A stretch of 64,000 nucleotides of DNA from an uncultured Collinsella sp. (GCA_900541055.1 UQHZ01000004.1:81726-145725); one strand, 5' to 3'; positions 51,497 through 59,948 are shown, counted from the first letter of the stretch. Numbers and translations: made by a program. The notes: generated from the letters alone by a model not told the origin.

Positions 51497-51852
51497 CCGC
51501 GGTCTCGTCCTACATCGCTTACGCGCGGGCACTCAACAGGCTGGGTTGGACGCCGGCCGAGTTTGTGGTGGCGGAGTCGTTTGTCGTGCGCCTGCGCGGC
51601 ATGCTGGGACGGCGTCCGGTTGCCGCCAACGGCCTGCCGCTCGTCATGGCGTTTCCACGCTGCTCTTCGGTCCATACGTGTTTTATGGCCTATCCCATCG
51701 ACATCGCCTTCATCGATCGCGACGGCAATATCCTCGCGCGCTACGAAAACGTTCGTCCTTGGCGCATGTGCTCCTGCCTCGGCGCCTGGGCCGTACTAGA
51801 GCGTCCTTCAATCATTGTTTCGACTCCTGCTCTCCAACGCGTGCCGGCTTAA
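51493..51852 (+). CDS. DUF192 family protein
   Basis: A 119-residue protein starting with GTG at 51493, which overlaps the preceding stop by four bases, so it is translated with the tad genes. It has the DUF192 pattern RLRGMLGRR, SSVHTCFMAYPIDIAFIDRDG and a Cys pair, MCSCLGAW. The structural fold of DUF192 is known but its function is not. Many homologues sit in tad loci, so a link to pilus assembly is likely. Confidence 0.85.
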   Translation: MTAVSSYIAYARALNRLGWTPAEFVVAESFVVRLRGMLGRRPVAANGLPLVMAFPRCSSVHTCFMAYPIDIAFIDRDGNILARYENVRPWRMCSCLGAWAVLERPSIIVSTPALQRVPA

Positions 51853-51910
51853 GAATTGGCGACAGTGGACTTTCGTCATACGAAATTGGGTAAGATGGAG
51901 GAGAAGATGC

Positions 51911-52177
51911 ATGGATGTTGAGATCCATCCGAACGCCAAAAAACACTTGACGGAAAAGCAGGTGCTTGGTGTCTGGCTTGCGGTTACTGAGTGCATTCGT
52001 CGCGAGTCGAAGGACGAGCCGCCGAGATGGCTTGCGATTGGATGGCTCCCAGACGGACGAAGCGTGGAGCTTGGCGCGGTCGAGCTTGTCCGTGGGTGGC
52101 TTATCATTCATGCCTTGTCTCCAGTCCAGAAGAAATTTTGGCAGGAGATTGAACAGGCTCGGCAAAGGGGTCGATGA
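51911..52177 (+). CDS. Toxin-like small protein of a two-gene module
   Basis: An 88-residue protein; ATG at 51911 after GGAGGAGA. It contains PPRWLAIGWLPDGRSVELG and WLIIHALSPVQKKFW, a small beta-rich fold like that of RelE/BrnT-size toxins, though I cannot name the family. Its stop overlaps the start of the next gene, whose product has a ribbon-helix-helix end. Size, order and overlap fit a type II toxin-antitoxin pair; activity is not shown. Confidence 0.65.
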   Translation: MDVEIHPNAKKHLTEKQVLGVWLAVTECIRRESKDEPPRWLAIGWLPDGRSVELGAVELVRGWLIIHALSPVQKKFWQEIEQARQRGR

Positions 52178-52461
52178 TGGGCAAGACGTATACGGCCGCT
52201 AATGGTCAGGTTGTAACGGATGAAATGATTGACGCGTGGTGCGAGTCGTACGAGCGCGGAGAGTTTCCGGATGGCGAACACACCGTTGGTGGGATCGTGC
52301 ATGGACGGCCCCCGCTCTCAGGTGAGGGGGCGGCAACGCTGTCGGTCAAGATTCCTCTGGGAATGAAGGAGGCCATTCGTCGACGGGCGGCTGCCGAGGG
52401 GATGACGCCAAGTGAGTTTGCCCGTGCGGCTCTGAGTGAAAAACTTCTTGCTGCCGGCTGA
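52174..52461 (+). CDS. Antitoxin-like ribbon-helix-helix protein
   Basis: A 95-residue protein overlapping the previous gene by four bases (ATGA). The N-terminal half has DEMIDAWCESYERGEFPDGE and HTVGGIVHGRPPLS, a segment I associate with actinobacterial antitoxins. The C-terminal half, TLSVKIPLGMKEAIRRRAAA then MTPSEFARAALSEKL, is a standard ribbon-helix-helix DNA-binding domain. It probably represses its own operon and neutralises the upstream protein. Confidence 0.75.
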   Translation: MMGKTYTAANGQVVTDEMIDAWCESYERGEFPDGEHTVGGIVHGRPPLSGEGAATLSVKIPLGMKEAIRRRAAAEGMTPSEFARAALSEKLLAAG

Positions 52462-52524
52462 TGCCTCTGACGTGCCGATTTATAGAACCGAGGCTGTGCT
52501 CAAAAACTTTTTTAAAATTCTCGG

Positions 52525-52552
52525 TTGACCGGAACGCGTCCTTGGTTATACT
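52525..52552 (+). promoter_or_regulatory. tRNA-Phe promoter
   Basis: TTGACC (52525-52530) and TATACT (52547-52552), 16 bases apart, about 32 bases before the tRNA. Confidence 0.8.
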
Positions 52553-52584
52553 AATCAAGCCTTGAAACAAGGCACACCTCAAAT

Positions 52585-52657
<73 letters not shown>

Positions 52658-52670
52658 CCTTGAATTGACT

Positions 52671-52700
52671 AGGACCTCTGAAAAGGGGTCCTTTTCTTTT
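52671..52700 (+). terminator. Terminator of tRNA-Phe
   Basis: AGGACC and GGTCCT pair around a 10-base loop, followed by TTTCTTTT. Confidence 0.8.
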
Positions 52701-52712
52701 ATCGAGGGCCCC

Positions 52713-52898
52713 GCGGAAATTGCGACCCGGAATCCGGCGTCAGAATGGGATGCGCTTTCCTTTTGCGGCCCTTGGCGGAAACTGCGTCCCAGATCCCGCG
52801 CTCAGAACGGGATGCATTTTCCGGTTGAGGCCTCGAGCGGAAAATGCATCCCAGTCTTTTGCGAAAAAACGGGGCACGCTTTCCGGCCGCCTTCTTCC
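52713..52898. repeat. Three tandem 62-bp imperfect repeats
   Basis: Units begin with GCGGAAA at 52713, 52775 and 52837, exactly 62 bases apart. Each contains TGC-purine-rich CCC near the left and GGGATGC or GGGGCACGC then TTTCC on the right, so each can fold on itself. The right half of unit 2 and left half of unit 3 form a perfect 15-bp inverted repeat (GGGATGCATTTTCCG / CGGAAAATGCATCCC). The region 52700-53070 carries no protein gene. Confidence 0.85.
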
Positions 52899-53073
52899 GG
52901 CGCATATGTACATCTCGGCGCGCCATCTCGGGCCCGCCCAGATATTCCTCCCGCTTTTGCGCCACTTTGCAGACCGTTCGGTCGTCTGTCCGCACGCGCG
53001 GGTATACTCAAAACGATACTTTTCCTATGCAATACGATGCAGGCTCGACCTGCACGATCCGAAGGGGGCAGTG

Positions 53074-54135
53074 ATGGAGAGGATACTCGGCGTTAATCTC
53101 TCTGGCTGGTTTATTCCCGAGCCTTGGGTGACCCCGTCGCTATACGCGGCGACCGGTGCATCCAACGCGGCCGAGCTGCAGGAGGCCATGGGCACCGCCG
53201 CCTATAACGAGCGCATGCGCCGTCATTACGAGACGTTTGTGAGCGAGGACGATTTTCGCCGCATGGCGCAGATCGGCCTCAATGCCGTGCGTCTGCCGGT
53301 GCCCTGGTATGCCTTTGGTTCGCAGGAGTCCGATGCGTCCTACATCTCGGTTGTCGACTACATCGACCGTGCAATTGAGTGGGCTGCCAAGTACGACATC
53401 CGCGTGCTGCTCGACCTGGCAACGGTGCCCGGTGGCCAGGGCGATTCCAACGATTCGCCCACTACGCCAGAGGCTGTTGCCGAGTGGCATTCGTCCACCA
53501 ATGGCCGTCATGTCGCACTCGACGTGCTCGAGCGCCTGGCCGATCGCTACGGCGAGGCCGAGAGCCTGCTGGGCATTGAGCTGCTGGACACGCCGCAGAT
53601 GAGCGTCCGCAAGAGCCTCTTTACCATGACGGATGGCATTCCGGCCCACTACCTGCGCAATTTCTATCGCGATGCCTACGAGCTCGTCCGTTCGTATATG
53701 CCCGAGGATAAGATCGTCGTCTTCTCGTCGTCGGGGCATCCCGGCGAGTGGAAGCATTTTATGCGCGGCGCCAAGTACAAGAACGTCTACATGGACCTTC
53801 ACCTGTACCATTACCGCGACGAGTATGCGCTCGACATCACGAGCCCCCGCGGGCTGACGACGGCGATTTCGCGTAACAAGCGCGAGCTTAAAGAAGCGAT
53901 TTCGACAGGGTTCCCCGTGCTGGTGGGCGAATGGTCGGGCGCGGCGATCTTTGCCAACTCGTCGGTTACGCCCGAGGGCCGCAATGCCTACGAGCGCGTG
54001 TTTATTGCCAACCAGCTGGCTTCGTTTGCGCCGGCTGCCGGTTGGTTCTTCCAAACGTGGAAGACCGAGAAGCGCATTGCAGCATGGGACGCCCGCGCGG
54101 CGCTCGGTACGCTCGAGCGCGGCATGATTGAATAG
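53074..54135 (+). CDS. Glycoside hydrolase family 5-like protein, altered acid/base residue
   Basis: A 353-residue TIM-barrel protein resembling exo-beta-1,3-glucanases of GH5. The N-terminus GVNLSGWFIPEPWVTPSLY is characteristic. NAVRLPVPWYAF carries the conserved Arg, DLHLYHYRDE the conserved His-Tyr, LVGEWSGA the nucleophile Glu and WFFQTWKTE the aromatic platform. However, the acid/base motif, usually IELLNEP, reads IELLDTPQM, so that Glu is Thr. No signal peptide, so cytoplasmic. Activity is therefore doubtful or modified. ATG after AAGGGGG; rsmI follows six bases later. Confidence 0.8.
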   Translation: MERILGVNLSGWFIPEPWVTPSLYAATGASNAAELQEAMGTAAYNERMRRHYETFVSEDDFRRMAQIGLNAVRLPVPWYAFGSQESDASYISVVDYIDRAIEWAAKYDIRVLLDLATVPGGQGDSNDSPTTPEAVAEWHSSTNGRHVALDVLERLADRYGEAESLLGIELLDTPQMSVRKSLFTMTDGIPAHYLRNFYRDAYELVRSYMPEDKIVVFSSSGHPGEWKHFMRGAKYKNVYMDLHLYHYRDEYALDITSPRGLTTAISRNKRELKEAISTGFPVLVGEWSGAAIFANSSVTPEGRNAYERVFIANQLASFAPAAGWFFQTWKTEKRIAAWDARAALGTLERGMIE

Positions 54136-54141
54136 GTTGAT

Positions 54142-55020
54142 ATGACGCAAAACAGCGCCCATACGGGCAAACTCTATGTGGTCGGCACGCCCATCGGCAA
54201 CCTGGGTGACCTGTCCCCGCGCGTTGGCGAGGCGTTTGCCGCCGCCGATGCCATCTGCTGTGAAGACACGCGTGTGACGTCAAAGCTGCTGATGCATCTG
54301 GGCATTTCCAAGCCGCTTGTCCGTTGCGACGAGAATGTGATCGCCAGCCGCGCCGCCGGCCTGGTCGACCGTCTGCTGGCGGGGGAGACCCTCGCTTTTG
54401 CCTCGGACGCCGGCATGCCGAGCGTGTCCGATCCCGGCCAGGCGCTGGTCGAGGCAGCGCGTGAGGCCGATGTGCCTGTCGAAGTTATTCCCGGGCCCTC
54501 TGCTTGCGTCACGGCGCTCGTTTCGTCCGGCATTCCCTGCGAGCATTTTTTCTTTGAGGGCTTTTTGGGCCGAAAGCACGGCGACCGCGTGCGCCGTTTG
54601 CAGCGCCTTGCCGTGGTTCCCGGCGCGCTCATCTTCTACGAGTCTCCACATCGCATCGTGGCGACGCTCGAGGCCGTGGCGGAGGTCTTTCCCCAGCGTG
54701 AGGTTGCCGTCTGCCGCGAACTCACCAAGCTGCACGAGGAGGTCTTGCGCGGGCCCGCTGCCCAGCTCGCCGAGGAGCTGCGTGCTCGCGGCGAGGTAAA
54801 GGGCGAGATTGCGCTGGTCATCGCGCCGCCGAGCGAGGATGAGGAGGCCGGTATCGTGCCGGTTGGCGCCGCGGCAGCGGATCCCGACGAGGCCCTGTGC
54901 GAGGATATCCGCTCCGCGCTCGAGGAGGGGGAGCCCGCCTCTGCGGTGGCCAAGCGCCTGTCTCAGAAGTATTCGCGCCGCAAGCGCGATGTCTATGCCA
55001 TGGTGCTCGATATGCAATAG
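54142..55020 (+). CDS. rsmI: 16S rRNA 2'-O-methyltransferase (C1402)
   Basis: A 292-residue SAM-dependent enzyme that methylates C1402 in the decoding centre. It is recognised from KLYVVGTPIGNLGDLSPR, then CCEDTRVTSKLL, SDAGMPSVSDPG and VIPGPSACVTAL, all RsmI hallmarks. C-terminal domain present to YSRRKRDVYAMVL. Ribosome-binding site is weak; translation may be coupled to the GH5-like gene six bases upstream. Confidence 0.95.
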   Translation: MTQNSAHTGKLYVVGTPIGNLGDLSPRVGEAFAAADAICCEDTRVTSKLLMHLGISKPLVRCDENVIASRAAGLVDRLLAGETLAFASDAGMPSVSDPGQALVEAAREADVPVEVIPGPSACVTALVSSGIPCEHFFFEGFLGRKHGDRVRRLQRLAVVPGALIFYESPHRIVATLEAVAEVFPQREVAVCRELTKLHEEVLRGPAAQLAEELRARGEVKGEIALVIAPPSEDEEAGIVPVGAAAADPDEALCEDIRSALEEGEPASAVAKRLSQKYSRRKRDVYAMVLDMQ

Positions 55021-55089
55021 ATGGAGGATATCCAGCCCTTGCGCTAGAATCATCCCCTGTATGCAACGTTTTTCTGGAGGACAAACCCC

Positions 55090-56691
55090 ATGGATCAAAG
55101 CAAGCCTTCGTTCTTTATCACGACGCCCATCTACTACGTCAACGCCGATCCGCACCTGGGCACGGCTTATTCCACCATCATCGCCGACGTTCAGGCTCGC
55201 TATCGCCGCTCCGCCGGCTATAACGTCAAGTTCCTGACCGGTATGGACGAGCACGGCGAGAAGGTCGCCGAGGCCGCAGCCAAGCATGGCATGACGCCGC
55301 AGGAGTGGACCGACAGCCAGGCTCCGCACTTCAAGGAGCTTTGGAGCAAGCTCGAGATTTCCAACGACGACTTCATCCGCACCACCGAGCCGCGCCAGCA
55401 TCATGCCGTGCAGTACCTGTGGGAGCGCATGAAGGAGTCCGGTTACCTGTATAAGGGCAGCTACGACGGCTGGTATTGCGTGCCTGACGAGACCTACTTC
55501 ACCGATACGCAGGTCCAGAAGGGCGACGAGGAGTACGGCAGCGTCGGCCAGCACCTGTGCCCCGACTGCCACCGTCCGCTTGAGCGCGTGCAGGAGGAGT
55601 CCTACTTCTTTAAGCTTTCCGCCTTCCAGGACAAGCTGCTCAAGCTCTATGACGAGCACCCCGACTTTGTCGAGCCTGCGTTCCGCATGAACGAGGTGCG
55701 CAGCTTTGTCGAGGGCGGGCTTAACGATCTTTCCGTAAGCCGCACGAGCTTTGACTGGGGCATTCAGGTCCCGTTTGACGAGGGTCACGTGACCTACGTG
55801 TGGTTCGATGCACTGCTCAACTATATGACGGCCGTCGGCTACGGTGTCGACACCGACGAGGCGCGTGCCGAGCTGGCCTATCGTTGGCCCGCGCAGTTCC
55901 ACATCGTGGGTAAGGACATCATCCGCTTCCACTGCGTCATTTGGCCCGCCATGCTCATGGCCATCGGCGAGGCCCTGCCCGAGCACGTCTTTGCCCACGG
56001 CTTCCTGACCGTGCGCAATGCCGAGACCGGCAAGGCCGAAAAGATGTCCAAGAGCCGCGGCAACGCCATCGCTCCGCAGGACGTTATCGACATGCTGGGC
56101 GTCGAGGGCTATCGCTATTACTTCATGACCGACGTCGTCCCCGGCACCGACGGTGCCATCAGCTTCGATCGCATGGAGCAGGTCTACAACGCCGACCTGG
56201 CCAACAGCTGGGGCAACCTTATCTCGCGTTCGCTCAACATGAGCGGCAAGTACTTTGACGGTTGCGCGCCCGCCAAGCCCGCGTCGTTCGATGCGTTCGA
56301 AAACCCGCTGGCAAAGATCGCCGATGGCCTGGTCGAGCGCTACATGGCCAAGATGGACGTGCTCGATTACGGTGGAGCTAAGGACGAGGTCATGGAGCTC
56401 ATCCATGCCGCCAACCACTACATCGAGGACTCCGAGCCCTGGGCGCTTGCCAAGGACGAGGCCAAGGCTGACGAGCTGGCATTTGTGATCTACAACCTGC
56501 TCGAGGCTATCCGCATTGCCGCTCACCTGCTGATGCCGCTCATGCCCCAGACTTCTGCCGAGGCCCTGCGCCGCCTGTCGTGCGAGGACGAGGCCGCGAG
56601 CGACGACCTCAAGGGCATTTGCGCTTGGGGCTTGCTTGCCGGTGGTCAGCCCGTCGAGAAGGGCGAGCCGCTGTTCCCGCGTCTGGGCTAA
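55090..56691 (+). CDS. metG: Methionyl-tRNA synthetase
   Basis: A 533-residue class I synthetase. ATG after TGGAGGAC. The ATP site HIGH motif appears as PHLGTAYS and KMSKS as EKMSKSRGNA. The knuckle domain has HLCPDCHRPLE with one Cys pair. The anticodon-binding helical bundle ends at the C-terminus, and the EMAP-like dimer domain of longer MetG proteins is absent, as in the short bacterial type. A terminator follows. Confidence 0.95.
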   Translation: MDQSKPSFFITTPIYYVNADPHLGTAYSTIIADVQARYRRSAGYNVKFLTGMDEHGEKVAEAAAKHGMTPQEWTDSQAPHFKELWSKLEISNDDFIRTTEPRQHHAVQYLWERMKESGYLYKGSYDGWYCVPDETYFTDTQVQKGDEEYGSVGQHLCPDCHRPLERVQEESYFFKLSAFQDKLLKLYDEHPDFVEPAFRMNEVRSFVEGGLNDLSVSRTSFDWGIQVPFDEGHVTYVWFDALLNYMTAVGYGVDTDEARAELAYRWPAQFHIVGKDIIRFHCVIWPAMLMAIGEALPEHVFAHGFLTVRNAETGKAEKMSKSRGNAIAPQDVIDMLGVEGYRYYFMTDVVPGTDGAISFDRMEQVYNADLANSWGNLISRSLNMSGKYFDGCAPAKPASFDAFENPLAKIADGLVERYMAKMDVLDYGGAKDEVMELIHAANHYIEDSEPWALAKDEAKADELAFVIYNLLEAIRIAAHLLMPLMPQTSAEALRRLSCEDEAASDDLKGICAWGLLAGGQPVEKGEPLFPRLG

Positions 56692-56730
56692 GCCGCCGCG
56701 CGCCATATCGGCAATTTGCTGTTTAGATGT

Positions 56731-56763
56731 AAGGGCATGGCCGCAACGGTCCATGCCCTTTTG
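56731..56763 (+). terminator. metG: Terminator of metG
   Basis: AAGGGCATGG and CCATGCCCTT form a perfect 10-bp stem around a 10-base loop, followed by TTTTG. Confidence 0.92.
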
Positions 56764-56798
56764 CTTCAAGACGCCGCCACCATGCTAAGGAGGTAACT

Positions 56799-57659
56799 AT
56801 GACAATTTCGCCTTTGGCAAACCCCACGGCAACAAGGGAACTGCTGGAGGAGTTTGGCCTTGCGACCAAGCATCGCCTGGGCCAGAACTTCCTGATCGAC
56901 AACCATGTAATTGAGCGCATTTGCGAGCTTTCCGAGCTTGCGGGCGATGAACGTGTGCTCGAGGTTGGCCCGGGCGTTGGCACGCTCACACTTGCACTGC
57001 TGCAGGAGGCGGCGTGCGTCACGTCGATCGAGGCAGATCCCGAGCTCGAGCCGGTGCTCGATGCCCATGCCGCCGACTACGCCAACTTCCGCTTTATCAT
57101 GGGCGACGCGCTCAAGGTGACGCCGGGGCAGATTGAGCAGGCTGCGGGCGGTGAGCCGACGGTATTTGTCGCGAACCTGCCCTATAACGTGGCGGCGACG
57201 ATCATCCTGCAGTTCTTCCAGACGATGCCCGCGCTCAAGCGCGCCGTCGTCATGGTCCAAAAGGAGGTTGCCGATCGCATTGCCGCAACGCCGGGCAATA
57301 AGACCTATGGCGGCTACACGGCAAAGCTCGGCCTGTATGCGCGGGTGACGGGGCGCTTTGAGGTGCCGCCGCGTTGCTTTATGCCGGCGCCGCATGTGGA
57401 TTCTGCCGTCGTGCGTATCGACCGTGTTGACGGCGTGGTGCCCGAAGGACTCGATCGCGAGTTTGTGGCCTGCGTGATTGACGCCGCATTTGCTCAGCGT
57501 CGCAAGACCATCCGCAATTCCATGAGCGCCAACGGCTTTGCCAAGGACGTGCTCGATGCCGCCTTTGAGGCTTGCGGTATCTCACCCACCACGCGCGCCG
57601 AGACGCTCGATGTTGCTGACTTTGTCCGCCTGGCCCAGGAGCTAATCCATGACGCTTAA
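56799..57659 (+). CDS. rsmA: 16S rRNA dimethyladenosine transferase
   Basis: A 286-residue KsgA-type enzyme dimethylating A1518 and A1519. ATG after AAGGAGG. Motifs: KHRLGQNFLID at the N-terminus, SAM-binding VLEVGPGVGTLTLALL, the acidic IEADPEL, and the catalytic NLPYNVA. The C-terminal helical domain is complete. It overlaps tatD by 11 bases. Confidence 0.95.
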   Translation: MTISPLANPTATRELLEEFGLATKHRLGQNFLIDNHVIERICELSELAGDERVLEVGPGVGTLTLALLQEAACVTSIEADPELEPVLDAHAADYANFRFIMGDALKVTPGQIEQAAGGEPTVFVANLPYNVAATIILQFFQTMPALKRAVVMVQKEVADRIAATPGNKTYGGYTAKLGLYARVTGRFEVPPRCFMPAPHVDSAVVRIDRVDGVVPEGLDREFVACVIDAAFAQRRKTIRNSMSANGFAKDVLDAAFEACGISPTTRAETLDVADFVRLAQELIHDA

Positions 57660-58566
57660 TGCCGAACGCGTGACGTTTACCAAGAAAAAGAAGACGGTTG
57701 CCTGCCCCGTGCCCTTGGCACCGCTTGCCGATACGCATGCGCATCTGCTTTCGTTTTGGGGCAAAGAAGTGCCCGAGACGCTCGTGCGCGCCAAAGCCGC
57801 GGGCGTCGATCTGTTGGTGACGATGCTCGACCCCATCGCCGACAAGCGCAGCGTGACGGACTATAGCGACTGGCTCGTGCGCGAAATTCTGCCGATGCGG
57901 GATATTCCGCAGATCAAGTATCTCGCTGGCGTTCACCCCTATGGCGCGCCGGATTATACCGACGACATTCACGCACGGGTTGTTGCTGCGCTTGATGACC
58001 CTTTGTGCGTCGGCATCGGCGAGATCGGTCTGGACTATCACATGGATTACGACGACGACATCGCGCCGGCGCCCCACAGTGTGCAGATTGATTGCATGGC
58101 ACGTCAGCTCGAAGTTGCCGTGCGCCGCAATGTGCCGGTGGAGCTGCACCTGCGGCACGAGGACTCGGATGGGGAGCGCACTTCGCACGTTGATGCGTAC
58201 AACGTGCTGCGCGAGGTAGGCGTGCCTCAGGCCGGTTGCGTGCTGCACTGCTTTGGCGAGGATCGAGCTACGATGGAGCGCTTTGTGGGTTTGGGCTGCT
58301 ATATCGCCTATGGCGGCGCGGCCACCTTTAAGCGCAACGACGACGTGCGCGAGGCATTTGCGGCGACCCCGCTCGATCGCATTTTGTTTGAGACGGATTG
58401 CCCGTATATGGCACCGGAGCCCATTCGTGGTCTTGAGTGCGAGCCGGCAATGATTTCTATCACGGCAAACACGCTGGTCAACGACCGTGTCGATCGTACC
58501 GGCGAGGATGCTGAGGCAATCGCGCGAGCAGCTTGGGAAAATGCCTGCAAACTTTTTCAAAAATAG
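57649..58566 (+). CDS. tatD: TatD-family metal-dependent hydrolase
   Basis: A 305-residue TIM-barrel hydrolase. The metal ligands are in ADTHAHLL, CVGIGEIGLDYH (bridging Glu), VELHLRHED and LFETDCPYM. TatD proteins have DNase or exonuclease activity in several species. Residues 1-25 are a short extension. The pairing with rsmA is a recurrent bacterial arrangement. ATG at 57649 overlaps rsmA by 11 bases. Confidence 0.92.
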   Translation: MTLNAERVTFTKKKKTVACPVPLAPLADTHAHLLSFWGKEVPETLVRAKAAGVDLLVTMLDPIADKRSVTDYSDWLVREILPMRDIPQIKYLAGVHPYGAPDYTDDIHARVVAALDDPLCVGIGEIGLDYHMDYDDDIAPAPHSVQIDCMARQLEVAVRRNVPVELHLRHEDSDGERTSHVDAYNVLREVGVPQAGCVLHCFGEDRATMERFVGLGCYIAYGGAATFKRNDDVREAFAATPLDRILFETDCPYMAPEPIRGLECEPAMISITANTLVNDRVDRTGEDAEAIARAAWENACKLFQK

Positions 58567-58569
58567 TTC

Positions 58570-58598
58570 TTGCGTTCGCGGTAGCGCTCCGTTATTCT
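58570..58598 (+). promoter_or_regulatory. tRNA-Leu promoter
   Basis: TTGCGT (58570-58575) and TATTCT (58593-58598), 17 bases apart, 11 bases before the tRNA. Confidence 0.7.
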
Positions 58599-58609
58599 AA
58601 TTCCTGCAC

Positions 58610-58696
58610 GCGGGCGTGGCGGAATTGGCAGACGCGTACGGTTCAGGTCCGTATGGGGGCAACCCCATGAAGGTTCAAGTCCTTTCGCCCGCACCA
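58610..58696 (+). tRNA. tRNA-Leu (CAG)
   Basis: Class II tRNA with a long variable arm (TGGGGGCAACCCCA). Acceptor GCGGGCG pairs with CGCCCGC; anticodon CAG at 58644-58646 in loop TTCAGGT; CCA encoded. Its 3' end and terminator recur about 190 bases downstream. Confidence 0.96.
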
Positions 58697-58743
58697 TTGA
58701 TTGAAAGAGCTCCCAGCAATGGGGGCTTTTTTTGTTATGGGCC
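58679..58743 (+). repeat. Direct repeat, copy 1: tRNA-Leu 3' end plus terminator
   Basis: This 65-base segment comprises the last 18 bases of tRNA-Leu, the terminator GAGCTCCC-AGCAAT-GGGGGC with its T run, and TTATGGGCC. It is repeated at 58869-58932 with one substitution and one T missing. The layout resembles attL. Confidence 0.9.
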
Positions 58744-58771
58744 CATCGCAGGGACTTGAACCTGTGAAGGA

Positions 58772-58852
58772 GCGAGCGTAAAGAAAACGCGGAGCGTTTT
58801 TAGCGAGCTGGCGAGTCCGCTGGCAGGCGGGCGAAGCCGGTGCGGATCCGCG
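58772..58852. repeat. tRNA-proximal 81-bp element, copy A
   Basis: It shares length and most bases with 63773-63853. The block GGCAGGCGGGCGAAGCCGGT and the following GCGGATCCGCG are identical in both. The helix AAAACGC-GGA-GCGTTTT replaces CGGACGC-GGA-GCGTCCG of the other copy. Just left, 58749-58764 on the minus strand looks like a tRNA T-arm (GGTTCAAGTCC). Confidence 0.85.
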
Positions 58853-58868
58853 AAGCGGATACGCGGAC

Positions 58869-58932
58869 GTCCTTTCGCCCGCACCATTGATTGAAAGAGC
58901 TCCCAGCAATGGGAGCTTTTTTGTTATGGGCC
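58869..58932 (+). repeat. Direct repeat, copy 2: tRNA-Leu 3' end plus terminator
   Basis: Second copy of the 58679 segment. Its terminator stem is perfect (GAGCTCCC / GGGAGC), whereas copy 1 has a G-U pair. The layout resembles attR. The interval between the copies is 125 bases. Confidence 0.9.
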
Positions 58933-59003
58933 TCCTGTTGGTGTCACGTGGCTGCTTTGTGTGGGTATCCTAGTGCCAACGTGTGCCTATCAGAGGAGAG
59001 ACC

Positions 59004-59942
59004 ATGCTGTTGTCCGGTATTATCGCTGCTCTTACGAGCTTTCTACTTCCCATCATCATTTTGTTGCTGCTGCTCCCCAACGCCTGCTATGTCGTTGAAC
59101 AGCAGCATGCCGTGATCATCGAGCGTCTGGGCAAGTTTAACCGCATCGTCAACGCGGGCTTCCACATGAAGGTGCCCGTGATCGACCGCAAGGCCGCCAC
59201 GGTGAGTCTGCGCACCATGAAAAACGGTTTTGGCATCGACGTTAAGACCCAGGACAACGTGACCATCGGCCTTGAGGTCTCTGCTCAGTACCACGTGAGC
59301 TATGACATGGGCGCCGGCCCGGCAGATTCGGGCATCTACAAGAGCTACTACATGCTGCAGGAGCCCGTCGACCAGATGCGCGACTTCATCACCGATGCCC
59401 TGCGCTCCTCGATTCCCGTTTACACGCTCGACGAGGTCTTTGCCAAGAAGGACGACATTGCCAAGGACGTCAACGCCACCGTGTCCGAGCAGATGGCCGC
59501 CTACGGCTTCACCCTCGTGTCGACGCTCATCACCAAGATCGCGCTGCCGACCGAGGTCGAGAATTCTATGAACGACATCAACGCTGCCCAGCGCAAGCGC
59601 GCCGCGGCACAGGAGCTTGCCGAGGCTGACCGCATCAAGCGCGTCACCGAGGCGACCGCCGAGGCCGAGGCTATGGAAAAGGCCGGTGAGGGCATCGCCA
59701 ATCAGCGCAAGGCCATCGCGCTGGGCATCAAGGACTCGCTCGAGATTATCCAGGAGACGGGCGTTGGCAACGACGAGGCCAACCAACTGTTCATGTTTAC
59801 GCAGTGGGCCGAGATGATGACGGAGTTCGCTCGTACGGGTAAAAACTCGACGGTCGTGCTGCCGAGCGACTTTTCTCAGTCGGCCTCGATGTTCGAACAG
59901 ATGCTGGCAGCGGGCAAGGTCCAGAACGAGTCGAAGGAGTAG
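59004..59942 (+). CDS. SPFH/band 7 membrane protein (QmcA/stomatin type)
   Basis: A 312-residue protein; ATG at 59004 after GAGGAGAG. One N-terminal helix (residues about 3-25) anchors a band-7 domain: QQHAVIIERLGKFNRIV and SLRTMKNGFGIDVKTQDNVT. A long charged helix follows (AAQRKRAAAQELAEADRIKR), predicted to form a coiled coil, and a short tail. Such proteins form oligomers in membrane microdomains and often accompany membrane proteases. No NfeD-type partner is adjacent. It may be co-transcribed with rlmH, six bases on. Confidence 0.92.
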   Translation: MLLSGIIAALTSFLLPIIILLLLLPNACYVVEQQHAVIIERLGKFNRIVNAGFHMKVPVIDRKAATVSLRTMKNGFGIDVKTQDNVTIGLEVSAQYHVSYDMGAGPADSGIYKSYYMLQEPVDQMRDFITDALRSSIPVYTLDEVFAKKDDIAKDVNATVSEQMAAYGFTLVSTLITKIALPTEVENSMNDINAAQRKRAAAQELAEADRIKRVTEATAEAEAMEKAGEGIANQRKAIALGIKDSLEIIQETGVGNDEANQLFMFTQWAEMMTEFARTGKNSTVVLPSDFSQSASMFEQMLAAGKVQNESKE

Positions 59943-59948
59943 GCGCGC

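Noticed and set aside
52713..52898. CRISPR array
   Set aside because: Units are contiguous 62-bp imperfect repeats without unique spacers, and no cas gene is in the window.
52720..53073. N-terminal extension of the GH5-like gene
   Set aside because: The open frame runs back through the 62-bp repeats without a ribosome-binding site; the conserved start is at 53074.
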